Below the pieces are notes generated by a model, which saw nothing but the letters and a program-made list of their open reading frames with translations, did no database searches and was not told the origin of the DNA. The position numbers and the translations under genes are program-made. Below, piece after piece: positions 1-8,767 of a stretch of DNA of 64,000 nucleotides. The stretch covers positions 29,490 through 93,489 of the forward strand of contig CACHWN010000004.1 in the NCBI GenBank assembly GCA_902583585.1, given 5' to 3'. The DNA is from an uncultured Pelagibacteraceae bacterium (GTDB taxonomy: Bacteria > Pseudomonadota > Alphaproteobacteria > Pelagibacterales > Pelagibacteraceae). Numbering within the stretch: position 1 is the first letter of the stretch; each line of letters begins with the position of its first letter.

Positions 1-581
1 CGACTAGAGTTGTGACCGTGGATTTGCACGCAGGACAAATTCAAGGATTTTTTGATATGCCAGTTGATAATTTATACACCGCACCTCTCTTTGCAAAATA
101 TATAAAAAGAAAGCTTAATACAAAAAAACTTATTTGTGTCTCTCCAGATGTTGGGGGCGTAGCTAGGACTAGAGCTTTGGCTACAAGAATAAAAGCAGAT
201 CTTGCTATCATAGATAAAAGAAGGCCTGCTCCTGGAAAATCTGAAGTAATGAACATAATTGGAAATGTTAAAAATAAAACTTGTATAATTGTTGATGACA
301 TAATTGACAGTGGAGGGACAATTGTAAATGCTGTAAACGCTCTAAAAAAAAGTGGAGCAAACGAAGTTTATGTATTCATAACACATGCAGTATTAAGTGG
401 AGATGCAGTAATTAAAATTAAAAAATCTAAGATCAAGAAACTTGTAATTACAGACTCAATAGATAATGCCCAAAAAATTAAGAATAATAATAAAATTGAG
501 GTGTTATCAATTGCCTCATTAATGTCGGAAGCGATAAAAAGAATAGCAAATTCAAATTCGGTTTCAGATTTATTTAATTAA
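1..581 (+). CDS. prs: Ribose-phosphate pyrophosphokinase, 5' part outside the window
   Basis: This is the C-terminal part of PRPP synthetase, which makes phosphoribosyl pyrophosphate from ribose 5-phosphate and ATP for nucleotide, histidine and tryptophan synthesis. The visible start reads TRVVTVDLHAGQIQGFF, the family's flexible-loop region, and the frame is open to the window edge, so the GTG at 12 is an internal codon and the gene begins upstream. The PRPP-binding loop is seen as VDDIIDSGGT. An upstream part of about 110-130 residues is missing, judged from the usual length of about 310. It is followed by rplY after 49 bp, the common prs-rplY-pth-ychF order of Proteobacteria. Confidence 0.95.
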   Translation, partial: TRVVTVDLHAGQIQGFFDMPVDNLYTAPLFAKYIKRKLNTKKLICVSPDVGGVARTRALATRIKADLAIIDKRRPAPGKSEVMNIIGNVKNKTCIIVDDIIDSGGTIVNAVNALKKSGANEVYVFITHAVLSGDAVIKIKKSKIKKLVITDSIDNAQKIKNNNKIEVLSIASLMSEAIKRIANSNSVSDLFN

Positions 582-584
582 CAC

Positions 585-613
585 TTGTTTTGATAAAGAA
601 CTTGCGATATACA
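585..613 (+). promoter_or_regulatory. Possible sigma-70 promoter before rplY
   Basis: TTGTTT at 585-590 and TATACA at 608-613 are separated by 17 bp, in the 49-bp gap between prs and rplY. Transcription would start near 620, leaving about 11 nt before the rplY ATG. The match is partial (3/6 and 4/6), and such boxes are easy to find in AT-rich DNA. Confidence 0.25.
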
Positions 614-630
614 CCCTCTTCAGCATACTT

Positions 631-1383
631 ATGAGTAATCTAAAAGCCACAAAAAGAGAAAATTTAACATCTGGTTCTAATAATAAATTAAGAGCTAAAG
701 GATACATTCCAGCTATATTGTACGGTGGCAAAGATCCAAATCAAAACATATCGATAAGTAAAAAAGATTTGACAAACATTATCAACTCAGAAACTTTTTT
801 ATCTAAGGTTTTAGAAATAGAGGTGGATGGTAAGAAAGAAAAAGTTATACCTAGAGAAGTAGCTTATCATGTAGTTTCAGAGGAACCTATTCACATCGAC
901 TTTATGAGAATAGTGTCAGGAAAAAAAATAGTTTTGGAAATACCTGTAAAGTTCATTAATCATCCAGACTCACCAGGTTTAAAACGCGGTGGTGTTTTAA
1001 ATATTGTAAGAAGAAAAGTAGAATTCAAATGCCCAGCTGAAAATATTCCTGACGAAATAATTGTAGACTTGACTGGGACTGATATTGGGACGAGTATTAA
1101 GATTTCTTCTGTAAAACTTCCTGAAAACGTTATACCAACTATTACCGATCGGGACTTTGTCGTAGCAACTGTAGCAGCGCCAACAGTGATTAAAGAACCT
1201 GAAAAACCTTCTGAAGAAACTACTGCAGAGGGAGCTGATGGTGAGGCAACTGTTGAAGGTGCAGAGGCAACTGCTAAAGATGGAGAAGTAGGTAAAAAAG
1301 ATGAAAAACCAAAAGATGCTTCTGCAGATAAGAAACCAGAAGAAAAAAAATCTGCTGAAAAAAAACCTGCTGAAAAAAAATAA
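631..1383 (+). CDS. rplY: 50S ribosomal protein L25/TL5 (Ctc family)
   Basis: This 5S rRNA-binding protein of the large subunit is the long two-domain form. Residues about 1-95 are the L25 fold, including the LRAKGYIPAILYG stretch that contacts 5S rRNA. Residues about 100-185 are the TL5 beta domain. Residues about 190-250 are a low-complexity tail rich in Ala, Glu and Lys that ends in repeats of the type EKKPAEKK. At 250 residues it is longer than typical (about 200-215), and the tail accounts for the excess. It lies 5 bp before pth and is probably co-transcribed with it. Tail length in this family varies freely, so the tail may have no specific function. Confidence 0.95.
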   Translation: MSNLKATKRENLTSGSNNKLRAKGYIPAILYGGKDPNQNISISKKDLTNIINSETFLSKVLEIEVDGKKEKVIPREVAYHVVSEEPIHIDFMRIVSGKKIVLEIPVKFINHPDSPGLKRGGVLNIVRRKVEFKCPAENIPDEIIVDLTGTDIGTSIKISSVKLPENVIPTITDRDFVVATVAAPTVIKEPEKPSEETTAEGADGEATVEGAEATAKDGEVGKKDEKPKDASADKKPEEKKSAEKKPAEKK

Positions 1384-1388
1384 TTGAT

Positions 1389-1961
1389 ATGCTTTTACTT
1401 GTAGGATTAGGAAATCCAGGTTCTAACTATACAAATACGAGACATAATATCGGATTTAAGATAATTGATGCTATAAATTTGCATTTTAAACTTTCAAAAC
1501 AAAAACCGAAGTTTAAGGGTTTGCTTACAACTGGAAATATTGAAGAAAAAAAAATTTATGCAATAAAGCCTCTAACTTTTATGAATAACTCTGGGACAGC
1601 TATCAAAGAGCTAATAGATTATTTCAAGATAGACGCCAAAGACGTAATCGTTTTTCACGACGATATGGACATAGATTTTGGTAAGATTAAAGCAAAGTTT
1701 GGGGGTAGTAGTGCGGGACACAATGGTATCGAGTCTATTGATAAATTTATTGGAAAAGATTACTCAAGAGTCAGGATTGGTATAGGACATCCTAAACAAA
1801 AAAAGAAAGTAAATAATCATGTCCTTGAAGACTTCAAGGAGGACGAGGAAGAAAAAATAAAAGAAATAACTGAAAATATTGTCAAACAAATACCGACTTT
1901 AATTGACAAAAAAATGGAATTATTCTCGAGCAAAGTAAATCAAAATCTAAATGGGATTTAA
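1389..1961 (+). CDS. pth: Peptidyl-tRNA hydrolase
   Basis: Cleaves peptidyl-tRNA released from stalled ribosomes, recycling the tRNA in the cytoplasm. The family signature GLGNPG is at residues 6-11, the catalytic His is at 19 in NTRHNIGF, a substrate-binding Asn is at 66 (FMNNSG), the acidic HDDMD is at 90-94, and GHNG starts at 110. Length 190 is normal. The ATG at 1389 sits 5 bp after rplY. Its last 11 bp overlap the start of ychF in another frame, which suggests translational coupling across rplY-pth-ychF. Confidence 0.97.
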   Translation: MLLLVGLGNPGSNYTNTRHNIGFKIIDAINLHFKLSKQKPKFKGLLTTGNIEEKKIYAIKPLTFMNNSGTAIKELIDYFKIDAKDVIVFHDDMDIDFGKIKAKFGGSSAGHNGIESIDKFIGKDYSRVRIGIGHPKQKKKVNNHVLEDFKEDEEEKIKEITENIVKQIPTLIDKKMELFSSKVNQNLNGI

Positions 1962-3021
1962 ATGTGGAATTGTTGGTTTGCCTAATGTCGGCAAGTCAAC
2001 TTTATTCAACGCTTTAACAGCATCCAAAAACGCAGAGGCAGCAAACTTTCCATTTTGTACAATAAATCCAAATATAGGAGTTGTAGATGTAATTGATACA
2101 AGGCTAGACCAATTAGCTATATTGTCTAAATCAAAAAAAAAAATTTACACCAATATTACTTTTGTAGATATTGCAGGTTTAGTTAAAGGTGCATCAAAAG
2201 GTGAGGGATTAGGAAACAAATTTCTATCTCATATAAGAGAAGTAGATGCAATTATACATCTTGTAAGGTGCTTTGACTCAGAAAGAATTACTCACGTAAA
2301 CTCCAAAATTAACCCAGCTAATGATCTCGAAACTATTAAAACTGAGATAATTCTATCAGATATAGATATTATTGAAAAAAAATTGGAGAAAAGTAAAAAG
2401 AAACTTCTTGATGAAAAACAAATTAAAATTTTAGAAGAAAAATTAAGTCATTTAAGCAAAGGAGAGGAAATCAAAATAAACAGTGAAGATGAAAAAAATT
2501 TCCTTTCAAATATCGGTTTATTAAGCATTAAACCAAAAATTATAGTTTGTAATGTTGATGAAGAAAACGTCTCTAATGGAAATAATTATACTCAACAAAT
2601 AATTAAAAGTTACCCTTATGAAAAAATAATTAATATTTGTGCAGATATTGAGGATCAACTTTCAGGTCTCGACAAAAAAGAAAAAGAGATTTTTATGCAA
2701 GATATTGGCTTAGATAAAACTGGTCTTAATCAACTTATTAAGGAGGGTTACGATCTTTTAAAACTTGATACTTTTTTTACATCTGGCCCAGAGGAGAGCA
2801 GAGCGTGGACTATTGAAAAAAATACCTCTGCACCAAAAGCTGCAAGCGTGATACATACTGACTTTGAAAAAAATTTCATAAGAGCAGAGGCTGTTACATG
2901 TGAAGACTTCATCAAATATGGAAGTGCTGAAAAGTGTAAAGAAAACGGAAAGTTAAGGATTGAAGGGAAAGATTATATTGTCAAAGATGGAGATGTATTA
3001 TACTTCCGTGTCAACCCTTGA
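1951..3021 (+). CDS. ychF: Redox-regulated ATPase YchF (OLA1 subfamily)
   Basis: A universally conserved Obg-related P-loop protein that binds ribosomes and is implicated in stress responses. The P-loop GLPNVGKS is at residues 9-16, the G3 motif DIAGL at 73-77, and the usual NKxD is replaced by NVDE near residue 202, the change that makes this family prefer ATP over GTP. A C-terminal TGS domain ends at VLYFRVNP. The start ATG lies inside pth (11-bp overlap). Its last 24 bp overlap the convergent petC gene, so the two messages are complementary at their 3' ends. Confidence 0.97.
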   Translation: MGFKCGIVGLPNVGKSTLFNALTASKNAEAANFPFCTINPNIGVVDVIDTRLDQLAILSKSKKKIYTNITFVDIAGLVKGASKGEGLGNKFLSHIREVDAIIHLVRCFDSERITHVNSKINPANDLETIKTEIILSDIDIIEKKLEKSKKKLLDEKQIKILEEKLSHLSKGEEIKINSEDEKNFLSNIGLLSIKPKIIVCNVDEENVSNGNNYTQQIIKSYPYEKIINICADIEDQLSGLDKKEKEIFMQDIGLDKTGLNQLIKEGYDLLKLDTFFTSGPEESRAWTIEKNTSAPKAASVIHTDFEKNFIRAEAVTCEDFIKYGSAEKCKENGKLRIEGKDYIVKDGDVLYFRVNP

Positions 3022-3780
3022 CCAAATCTTCTTCATGCTTAAATAAACTAGAATTGTTAAAAGAACCAAATAAATAATCACCTTAACACCAGTTTTGTGT
3101 CTCTCTTCAAGTTCTGGCTCAGCAGCCCAAGCTAAAAAAGTAGTTACATCCCTAGCCATCTGGTCTACTGTAGACTCAGTTCCGTCTGCATATTCAACTA
3201 AACCATCCATTAAATTATTTGGCATTTTAATCTTATTACCAGCCATATATTTATTATAATAAACACCATCATCAAGAGTTACACCTGGGGGAGGATCTTC
3301 GTAACCAACTAATACAGAATAAATGTAATTAGCTCCTCCTTTTCTTGCTTTGACTAAAACTGACATATCTGGTGGATATGCCCCGCCATTAGCAGCTGTT
3401 GCTGCCTGAATATTAGGATATGGGCTTTTGAACTTATCTGAAGGTTTTCCTGGTCGAGTAAACATTTCTCCCTGAGAGTCCGGACCATCTTCTATCTCAA
3501 AACTAGCAGCAATAGCTTTTACCTCTTGTTCTGAAAACTCAGGTCCGCCAGGCTCTCCTAGATTTCTATAGCTAAGATATTGCATTGAATGGCAAGAAGC
3601 ACAGACTTCTTTATAAACTTGAAAACCTCTTTGAAGTGATGCTCTATCAAAAGTTCCTGTTAATCCTTTAAAACTCCAATCCACTTTAATTGGATCAACC
3701 ATTTCAGCGCTTTGTAGTGGTCTAAATGAGATGAGTAATAAAAAAGATAAAACGACTAGTTTTATATTAGACTTTATCAT
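2998..3780 (-). CDS. petC: Cytochrome c1 of the bc1 complex
   Basis: Membrane-anchored c-type heme subunit of complex III that passes electrons from the Rieske protein to cytochrome c. An N-terminal signal peptide spans about residues 1-24. The heme site CASCH is at 60-64, a downstream KMPN segment is near the expected axial Met, and a C-terminal transmembrane anchor lies at about 232-250. Length 260 is typical for Alphaproteobacteria. It is last in the petA-petB-petC operon and overlaps petB by 14 bp. The gene ends inside the 3' end of ychF. Confidence 0.96.
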   Translation of the reverse strand: MIKSNIKLVVLSFLLLISFRPLQSAEMVDPIKVDWSFKGLTGTFDRASLQRGFQVYKEVCASCHSMQYLSYRNLGEPGGPEFSEQEVKAIAASFEIEDGPDSQGEMFTRPGKPSDKFKSPYPNIQAATAANGGAYPPDMSVLVKARKGGANYIYSVLVGYEDPPPGVTLDDGVYYNKYMAGNKIKMPNNLMDGLVEYADGTESTVDQMARDVTTFLAWAAEPELEERHKTGVKVIIYLVLLTILVYLSMKKIWSRVDTEV

Positions 3781-5026
3781 TAACTTTCCTAGCTAAAGAT
3801 GGTTCAGCCCCTCCGGTCAATACTGGCTCAGAGATGCTCATAGGAATCGGATCTGTTTTTTCCAAATAACCAACAACAGGCATAACTACAATAAAATGTA
3901 AGAAGTAATAAATAGTCCCCACTCTAGCTAATACTAAGTAAATTCCTTCGGCTGGCATTGCACCAACATAACCAAGCATTAGAACGTCTATTACTAATAT
4001 CCAAAAGAACTGTCTGTAAATCGGTCTAAAAACGGCCGATCTAACTTTTGATGTATCTAACCAAGGTAAAACAAATAAAATAAAAATTGCACTGAACATT
4101 AAGATTACCCCACCTAATTTATCAGGCACAGATCTTAAAATTGCGTAGAATGGTAACAAATACCACTCAGGCACAATGTGAGCAGGTGTTACAAGCGGAT
4201 TGGCAGGTATATAATTATCTGAGTGACCCAAAACATTAGGAGTGAAGAATACAAATCCAGCAAATATGATCATAAAAACTAAAAGCGCGAAAGCGTCTTT
4301 AATTGTTATATAAGGATGGAATGGTACTGTATCTTTAGACGGTTTCTTTATATCAATCCCTACAGGGTTATTATTTCCAGGAACATGCAAAGCCCAAATA
4401 TGTAAAACTACTAAACCTAAAATTAAAAACGGGATTAAGTAATGTAAACTAAAGAATCTGTTCAATGTTGGGTTATCTACAGAATATGCTCCCCATAACC
4501 AAGTTGTTATACTATCTCCAACTAATGGGATCGCGCTGAATAAGTTTGTTATTACTGTTGCGCCCCAGAAGCTCATTTGACCCCACGGCAAAACATAACC
4601 CATAAAAGCTGCTGCCATCATTAATAAATAAATCATCAGACCAATTATCCAAATTACTTCTCTTGGTGATTTATATGATCCATAAAATAAAGATCTAAAG
4701 ATGTGAATATAAACAGCTAGGAAAAACATAGATGCACCATTGCTATGAATATATCTTATTAGCCAACCATAATTTACATCTCTCATTATATGTTCTACAC
4801 TTGCAAAAGCTAAATCTGCATGAGCTACGTAATGCATTGCCAAAACAATTCCTGTAACTATTTGAGTGATTAAACAAAAAGTTAAAATCCCACCAAAGGT
4901 CCACCAGTAATTAAGATTTTTTGGCGTTGGGTAATCTGTAAGGTGTGCTCCAAGAGTGAGCAACGGCAAACGATCGTTAAACCATTTTCCTGCTTTAGAC
5001 TTCGGTGTGTATTCGTGCTCGCTCAT
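3767..5026 (-). CDS. petB: Cytochrome b of the bc1 complex
   Basis: Di-heme membrane subunit of complex III carrying the quinol-oxidising and quinone-reducing sites. Eight or more hydrophobic helices are visible. The Qo-site motif PEWY occurs in VPEWYLLPF, and the helix-B segment [13 protein letters not shown] matches the family. About 419 residues from the ATG at 5026. A TTG at 5041 would add five residues, but the ATG (MSEHEY) leaves a clean 7-bp gap after petA and is preferred. A full-length cytochrome b with a separate c1 is the alphaproteobacterial, mitochondria-like arrangement. Confidence 0.96.
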   Translation of the reverse strand: MSEHEYTPKSKAGKWFNDRLPLLTLGAHLTDYPTPKNLNYWWTFGGILTFCLITQIVTGIVLAMHYVAHADLAFASVEHIMRDVNYGWLIRYIHSNGASMFFLAVYIHIFRSLFYGSYKSPREVIWIIGLMIYLLMMAAAFMGYVLPWGQMSFWGATVITNLFSAIPLVGDSITTWLWGAYSVDNPTLNRFFSLHYLIPFLILGLVVLHIWALHVPGNNNPVGIDIKKPSKDTVPFHPYITIKDAFALLVFMIIFAGFVFFTPNVLGHSDNYIPANPLVTPAHIVPEWYLLPFYAILRSVPDKLGGVILMFSAIFILFVLPWLDTSKVRSAVFRPIYRQFFWILVIDVLMLGYVGAMPAEGIYLVLARVGTIYYFLHFIVVMPVVGYLEKTDPIPMSISEPVLTGGAEPSLARKVNDKV

Positions 5027-5033
5027 AATTTTT

Positions 5034-5555
5034 TTAACCAATCTTTATCGTATTACTATCTACAAATTCGAACTTCGGTATTTCCATGTTTGTTGGTGCA
5101 GGTCCTTTTCTAATTCTGCCTGATACATCATAATGTGATCCATGACAAGGACAGAACCAACCATTAAAGTCTCCTTTGTCTTTTAAAGGCACACATCCTA
5201 GGTGTGTACAGACTCCTAACATGACTAACCACTCATCTTTACCTTCTTTTACCCTTTCTTCATCCATTTGAGGATCAGGCAAATCGTCCATATTTACAGC
5301 CCTAGCTTCTGCTATTTCCTCAGGCGTTCTTCTTTTTAAAAAAACTGGCTTGCCTCTCCATAAAACTGTGATCGATTTGCCAGGCTCAATGTTGCTGATA
5401 TCAACTTCAGTAGTTGCTAATGCCTGTTGAGCTTTATCTGGATTCATTTGATCGATCATTGGCCAAATAACTGCTCCTAAACCTACTGCTCCAACGGTAT
5501 AACTTGCTGTAAATAAAAAATCTCTTCGATTAACTTTTTTTTCTTCTTTGCTCAT
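5034..5555 (-). CDS. petA: Ubiquinol-cytochrome c reductase Rieske iron-sulfur protein
   Basis: The 2Fe-2S subunit of complex III that takes the first electron from ubiquinol. The N terminus has a twin-arginine type signal-anchor (NRRDF at 9-13 followed by a hydrophobic segment to about 36). Cluster ligands are C116, H118, C135 and H138, and the conserved disulfide cysteines are C121 and C137, within CTHLGC and CPCHGSH. Length 173 is normal. It is first gene of the petABC operon. The 89 bp to the divergent trmL must hold promoters for both directions, but no convincing boxes stand out. Confidence 0.97.
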   Translation of the reverse strand: MSKEEKKVNRRDFLFTASYTVGAVGLGAVIWPMIDQMNPDKAQQALATTEVDISNIEPGKSITVLWRGKPVFLKRRTPEEIAEARAVNMDDLPDPQMDEERVKEGKDEWLVMLGVCTHLGCVPLKDKGDFNGWFCPCHGSHYDVSGRIRKGPAPTNMEIPKFEFVDSNTIKIG

Positions 5556-5644
5556 TTATTTAAGTGCTTATAATGTAATTATTAAATAAAACCATATTAT
5601 TAAAATTTCTAGGGTCAGAATGACACATAAATTGAGCTTAAATA

Positions 5645-6094
5645 ATGCACATTGTCCTTTACAAACCTGATATCCCTCAAAATACAGCGGCCATAATCAG
5701 ATTAGGTGCCTGCTTAAGTTTAAAAATTCACTTGATAGAGCCTTGTGGTTTTAATTTAAATGATAGTAGATTTAAAAGAGTTGTTATGGATTATGAAGGC
5801 TTATGTAAAATTATTCGTCATAATGACTTCGAAACATTTTCTAAAAAATATAAAAAATCTAGAATAGTTTTAATGACAACTAAAGCAAAAAGAATATATC
5901 ATAAGTTTAAATTTAAAAAAAATGATATGCTTTTATTTGGGAGAGAAAGCGCTGGAGTTCCAAAGGAATTTCATAAAATTTTAAAAAGTAAAGTTAAAAT
6001 CCCTATGAACAAAAAAACTAGATCCTTAAATGTTGCAATGAGCGTCGCCATAGTTGCATCTGAGGCTTTAAGACAAAATAATTTATTAAAATGA
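5645..6094 (+). CDS. trmL: tRNA (cytidine(34)-2'-O)-methyltransferase
   Basis: SPOUT-class methyltransferase that 2'-O-methylates the wobble base of a leucine tRNA subset. The protein begins MHIVLYKPDIPQNTAAI, and the conserved knot motifs LLFGRESAGVP and RSLNVAMSVAIV are present near residues 96-106 and 121-133. Length 149 is standard for this single-domain family. It overlaps hemF by 4 bp (ATGA), indicating coupled translation. The exact tRNA target is inferred from the family. Confidence 0.92.
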   Translation: MHIVLYKPDIPQNTAAIIRLGACLSLKIHLIEPCGFNLNDSRFKRVVMDYEGLCKIIRHNDFETFSKKYKKSRIVLMTTKAKRIYHKFKFKKNDMLLFGRESAGVPKEFHKILKSKVKIPMNKKTRSLNVAMSVAIVASEALRQNNLLK

Positions 6095-6915
6095 TTTCAT
6101 CTGATTTTAGAAAAAAAATAGCAGACAGTTGGTTTTCTTATCTACAATGTCAAATTTGTAAAGAATTTGAATTTCTTGAAAAAAATAAAGTTAAATTTTC
6201 AAAAAGAGATTGGGTAAAAAATAAAAAAAAGGAAGGCGGTGGAACTTCATATCTATTATCAAGGGGAAAAATTTTTGATAAAGTTGGAGTAAACAAATCC
6301 ACTGTATCGGGTATTTTCCCTAAACAATTTAGGTCAAAAATTTTCGGAGCGGGAAAAAAGGGGCAATATTGGGCGTCAGGTATTTCAGTTGTTGCCCATA
6401 TGAAAAATCCCAAAATACCAGCAATACATTTCAATACAAGATTTATAGTGACATCTAAAGAATGGTTTGGTGGCGGGATAGATGTAACTCCAAGTTTTGA
6501 AGATAAAAAAGAAAAAAAAATGGTACATAACGACTTAAAAGAAGTTTGCACCCAAAATAAAAAAAATTATACAAAATATAAAAAGTGGTGTGATGAATAT
6601 TTTTATTTACCACATAGAGGAGAAGCTAGAGGAATAGGTGGTATTTTCTTTGATTACGAAACTAAAGATTGGATAAAAAACTTTAAATTTGTGAGAGAGC
6701 TTGGTCTATCATTCATTAATATTTCAAAAAAAATTATTTCAAGGAAAGAAAATTTGAAATGGTCGAGAAAAGAAAAAGAAAAACAATTGTTTAAGCGCGG
6801 AAGATATGTTGAGTTCAATCTTTTATATGATAGAGGAACAAAGTTTGGATTAAACTCAGGCGGAAATATTGACTCGATATTAATGTCTCTACCCCCTGAG
6901 GCTAAGTGGAAATAG
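6091..6915 (+). CDS. hemF: Oxygen-dependent coproporphyrinogen III oxidase
   Basis: Converts coproporphyrinogen III to protoporphyrinogen IX in heme synthesis, using O2. Family signatures are visible: the GGGxSxVxxxG-like stretch appears in degenerate form (GGGTSYLLSRGKIFDK), followed by HFNTRF, WFGGGIDVTP, the FYLPHRGEARGIGGIF segment and the C-terminal YDRGTKFGL. Length 274 matches aerobic alphaproteobacterial enzymes. It belongs to a trmL-hemF-greA run with overlapping or nearly touching ends. Heme made here serves the bc1 complex and oxidase encoded in the same window. Confidence 0.96.
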   Translation: MISSDFRKKIADSWFSYLQCQICKEFEFLEKNKVKFSKRDWVKNKKKEGGGTSYLLSRGKIFDKVGVNKSTVSGIFPKQFRSKIFGAGKKGQYWASGISVVAHMKNPKIPAIHFNTRFIVTSKEWFGGGIDVTPSFEDKKEKKMVHNDLKEVCTQNKKNYTKYKKWCDEYFYLPHRGEARGIGGIFFDYETKDWIKNFKFVRELGLSFINISKKIISRKENLKWSRKEKEKQLFKRGRYVEFNLLYDRGTKFGLNSGGNIDSILMSLPPEAKWK

Positions 6916-6917
6916 TT

Positions 6918-7394
6918 ATGGAAAAAGAACCAATTACAATAAATGGTCTTAAAGATTTAAAGTCAGAACTAGAAAATTTAAAGAATGTTCAAAGACCAAA
7001 AATAGTTGAAGCAATAGCTGAAGCGAGGTCACATGGGGACTTAAAAGAGAACGCTGAATACCATGCTGCGAAGGAACAACAAGCTTTAATCGAGAGTCGT
7101 GTGATTGCTATTAATGATATTATTGCAAGAGCAAATGTAATTGATGTTACCAAAATTGAAAATAATGGAAAAGTAATTTTTGGTTCGACTGTAAAATTAC
7201 AAGATCTTGAAACAGATAATAAAATTTCTTACAAACTAGTAGGTCAAGACGAGGCAGATATAAAAAAAAATTTAATTTTTTTCAAAAGTCCAATTGGTAA
7301 AGCTTTGATAGGTAAAAACAAGGGTGAAATGGTAAACGTTTCTACTCCCTCAGGAGAAAGAAGTTTTGAAATTCTTGAAGTCGAGTACATCTAA
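6918..7394 (+). CDS. greA: Transcription elongation factor GreA
   Basis: Binds the RNA polymerase secondary channel and stimulates cleavage of backtracked transcripts. The N-terminal coiled coil carries the acidic tip (SHGDLKENAEYHAAKE) that reaches the active site. The C-terminal FKBP-like domain ends with SPIGKALIGK and the family's terminal beta strands. 158 residues from the ATG at 6918, which starts 2 bp after the hemF stop. A GTG at 6906 would overlap hemF and is less likely. The stop codon overlaps that of the convergent cca gene by 4 bp. Confidence 0.96.
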   Translation: MEKEPITINGLKDLKSELENLKNVQRPKIVEAIAEARSHGDLKENAEYHAAKEQQALIESRVIAINDIIARANVIDVTKIENNGKVIFGSTVKLQDLETDNKISYKLVGQDEADIKKNLIFFKSPIGKALIGKNKGEMVNVSTPSGERSFEILEVEYI

Positions 7395-8653
7395 TGTAAT
7401 TCTGTTTTTATTATTTCCTCTATTTTCTCATTTGAAATTGTAAAATTATTATTTATCCACTCTTTTTCCAATGACTTTAAAACATTTCCTAGAGGCTGCC
7501 CTTCTTTCATTCCTTTTTGTTTTAAAAATTCTCCATTTATCGTGAATAAAGGAACTTTTGTTTTCAAAATTTTCCTTAAATTTTCTGAATAGGTATTGAG
7601 CTTAATTTTTAAATTCATTGAATAATTGATCAAATTAAGTGCTATAAGTTGTTTTTTTCCATTAAGATATACATTTTTAATTAGATCTTTTTCAAAAAAG
7701 TTTTTGTCATTTTTAATTTTCCTCAAATTTTTACTGTATTTTTGCAATGTTTCTTTTAATTTGCTTGACGTGTTATACTTATGCAAAAAATATTCATGAT
7801 TATCTTTGTCATCAATTAATAATATTCCGAGTAAAATATCTCTGGTTAAAGCTGATTTATTAGATATTTGTTTAAGTCGTTCTAATCTATTAAGATATAA
7901 AAATTCTGGGAATATCATTAAGAATATTTCTCTTAAAATACTACTTTGATTGATTTTCAAAAAGTTTTTTAGATCTAAAATTTTAAGTAGCTCAATCAAA
8001 ATTCTCTCTTTAGAAATTCTTTTAATTCCATCTAAATTTTGTTTAATTGAATCGCTTGAAGAAGGTTCAACTTTACCATCGTACATAATTTTAAACCTTA
8101 TAAATCTAATGATTCGTAAATAATCTTCCTCAATTCTTTTTTGAGGATCACCTATGAATTTTACGTTATTATTTTTTAGATCGTCTTTACCCATTTGAGG
8201 GTCAAAAATTTTTCCGTTAATATCTAAATAAATTGAATTTATAGTAAAGTCTCTTCTTTCAGAGTCTTGCCTCCAATCATCCGTGTACTCTATTTCTGCA
8301 TGTCTACCGTCAGTTTTGATGTCTTTTCTCAAAGTTGTTAATTCTACTTTATAATTGTTAGATATGATAGTTACAGTTCCGTGCTTAATTCCAGTATCAA
8401 TGATTCTGAGGTTTGTATCTTTAAATTTTTCTTTAATCTGATCTGTGGTTAATATTGTTGCAATATCAATATCATCTATTTTTTCATTCAAAAGGTATTT
8501 CCTTACACACCCGCCTACAAATCTAGCAGTTACTTTGTCCTTAGGTGAACCATCTTGTAATCTTTTAAAAATAAATTTTAAATCTTTATTTTTATAAAAA
8601 GGGAAAAAAGTTCTTTTGAGTTTTTGTATAAAGTTAAAACTTTGGTTAAACAT
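7391..8653 (-). CDS. cca: CCA tRNA nucleotidyltransferase / poly(A) polymerase family
   Basis: Class II nucleotidyltransferase that adds or repairs the 3' CCA of tRNAs. The head domain has GG at 47-48, the metal-binding DID at 61-63, and the RRDFTIN motif near residue 135, followed by RNA-binding helical domains. Length 420 is typical of the alphaproteobacterial CCA/PcnB group. The ATG at 8653 lies only 7 nt after the encoded CCA end of tRNA-Gln, and no other ATG, GTG or TTG occurs in the first 35 codons, so the start is well constrained. No Shine-Dalgarno sequence is possible outside the tRNA. A poly(A) polymerase role cannot be excluded from sequence alone. Confidence 0.93.
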   Translation of the reverse strand: MFNQSFNFIQKLKRTFFPFYKNKDLKFIFKRLQDGSPKDKVTARFVGGCVRKYLLNEKIDDIDIATILTTDQIKEKFKDTNLRIIDTGIKHGTVTIISNNYKVELTTLRKDIKTDGRHAEIEYTDDWRQDSERRDFTINSIYLDINGKIFDPQMGKDDLKNNNVKFIGDPQKRIEEDYLRIIRFIRFKIMYDGKVEPSSSDSIKQNLDGIKRISKERILIELLKILDLKNFLKINQSSILREIFLMIFPEFLYLNRLERLKQISNKSALTRDILLGILLIDDKDNHEYFLHKYNTSSKLKETLQKYSKNLRKIKNDKNFFEKDLIKNVYLNGKKQLIALNLINYSMNLKIKLNTYSENLRKILKTKVPLFTINGEFLKQKGMKEGQPLGNVLKSLEKEWINNNFTISNEKIEEIIKTELH

Positions 8654-8660
8654 AAAACTA

Positions 8661-8734
8661 TGGCTGGGGCACTAGGATTCGAACCTAGGATGGCGGTATC
8701 AAAAACCGCTGCCTTACCGCTTGGCTATGCCCCA
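8661..8734 (-). tRNA. tRNA-Gln (anticodon TTG)
   Basis: The minus-strand sequence folds as a complete cloverleaf: acceptor TGGGGCA paired with TGCCCCA, a D arm with AAGCGGTAAGGC, an anticodon stem GCGGT/ACCGC with loop TTTTGAT (anticodon TTG), and a T arm containing GGTTCGAATCC. The CCA end is encoded. The 74-nt sequence resembles other bacterial glutamine tRNAs, including the weak first acceptor pair. It lies 33 bp after ispE and 7 bp before cca on the same strand. Confidence 0.97.
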
Positions 8735-8767
8735 ATAATAAATGTGATATATCATAAATGTTTGGAT

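Noticed and set aside
1200..1383. Lys/Glu/Ala-rich repeats at the rplY end as a separate element.
   Set aside because: They are in frame with rplY and are a variable low-complexity tail, as in other Ctc proteins.
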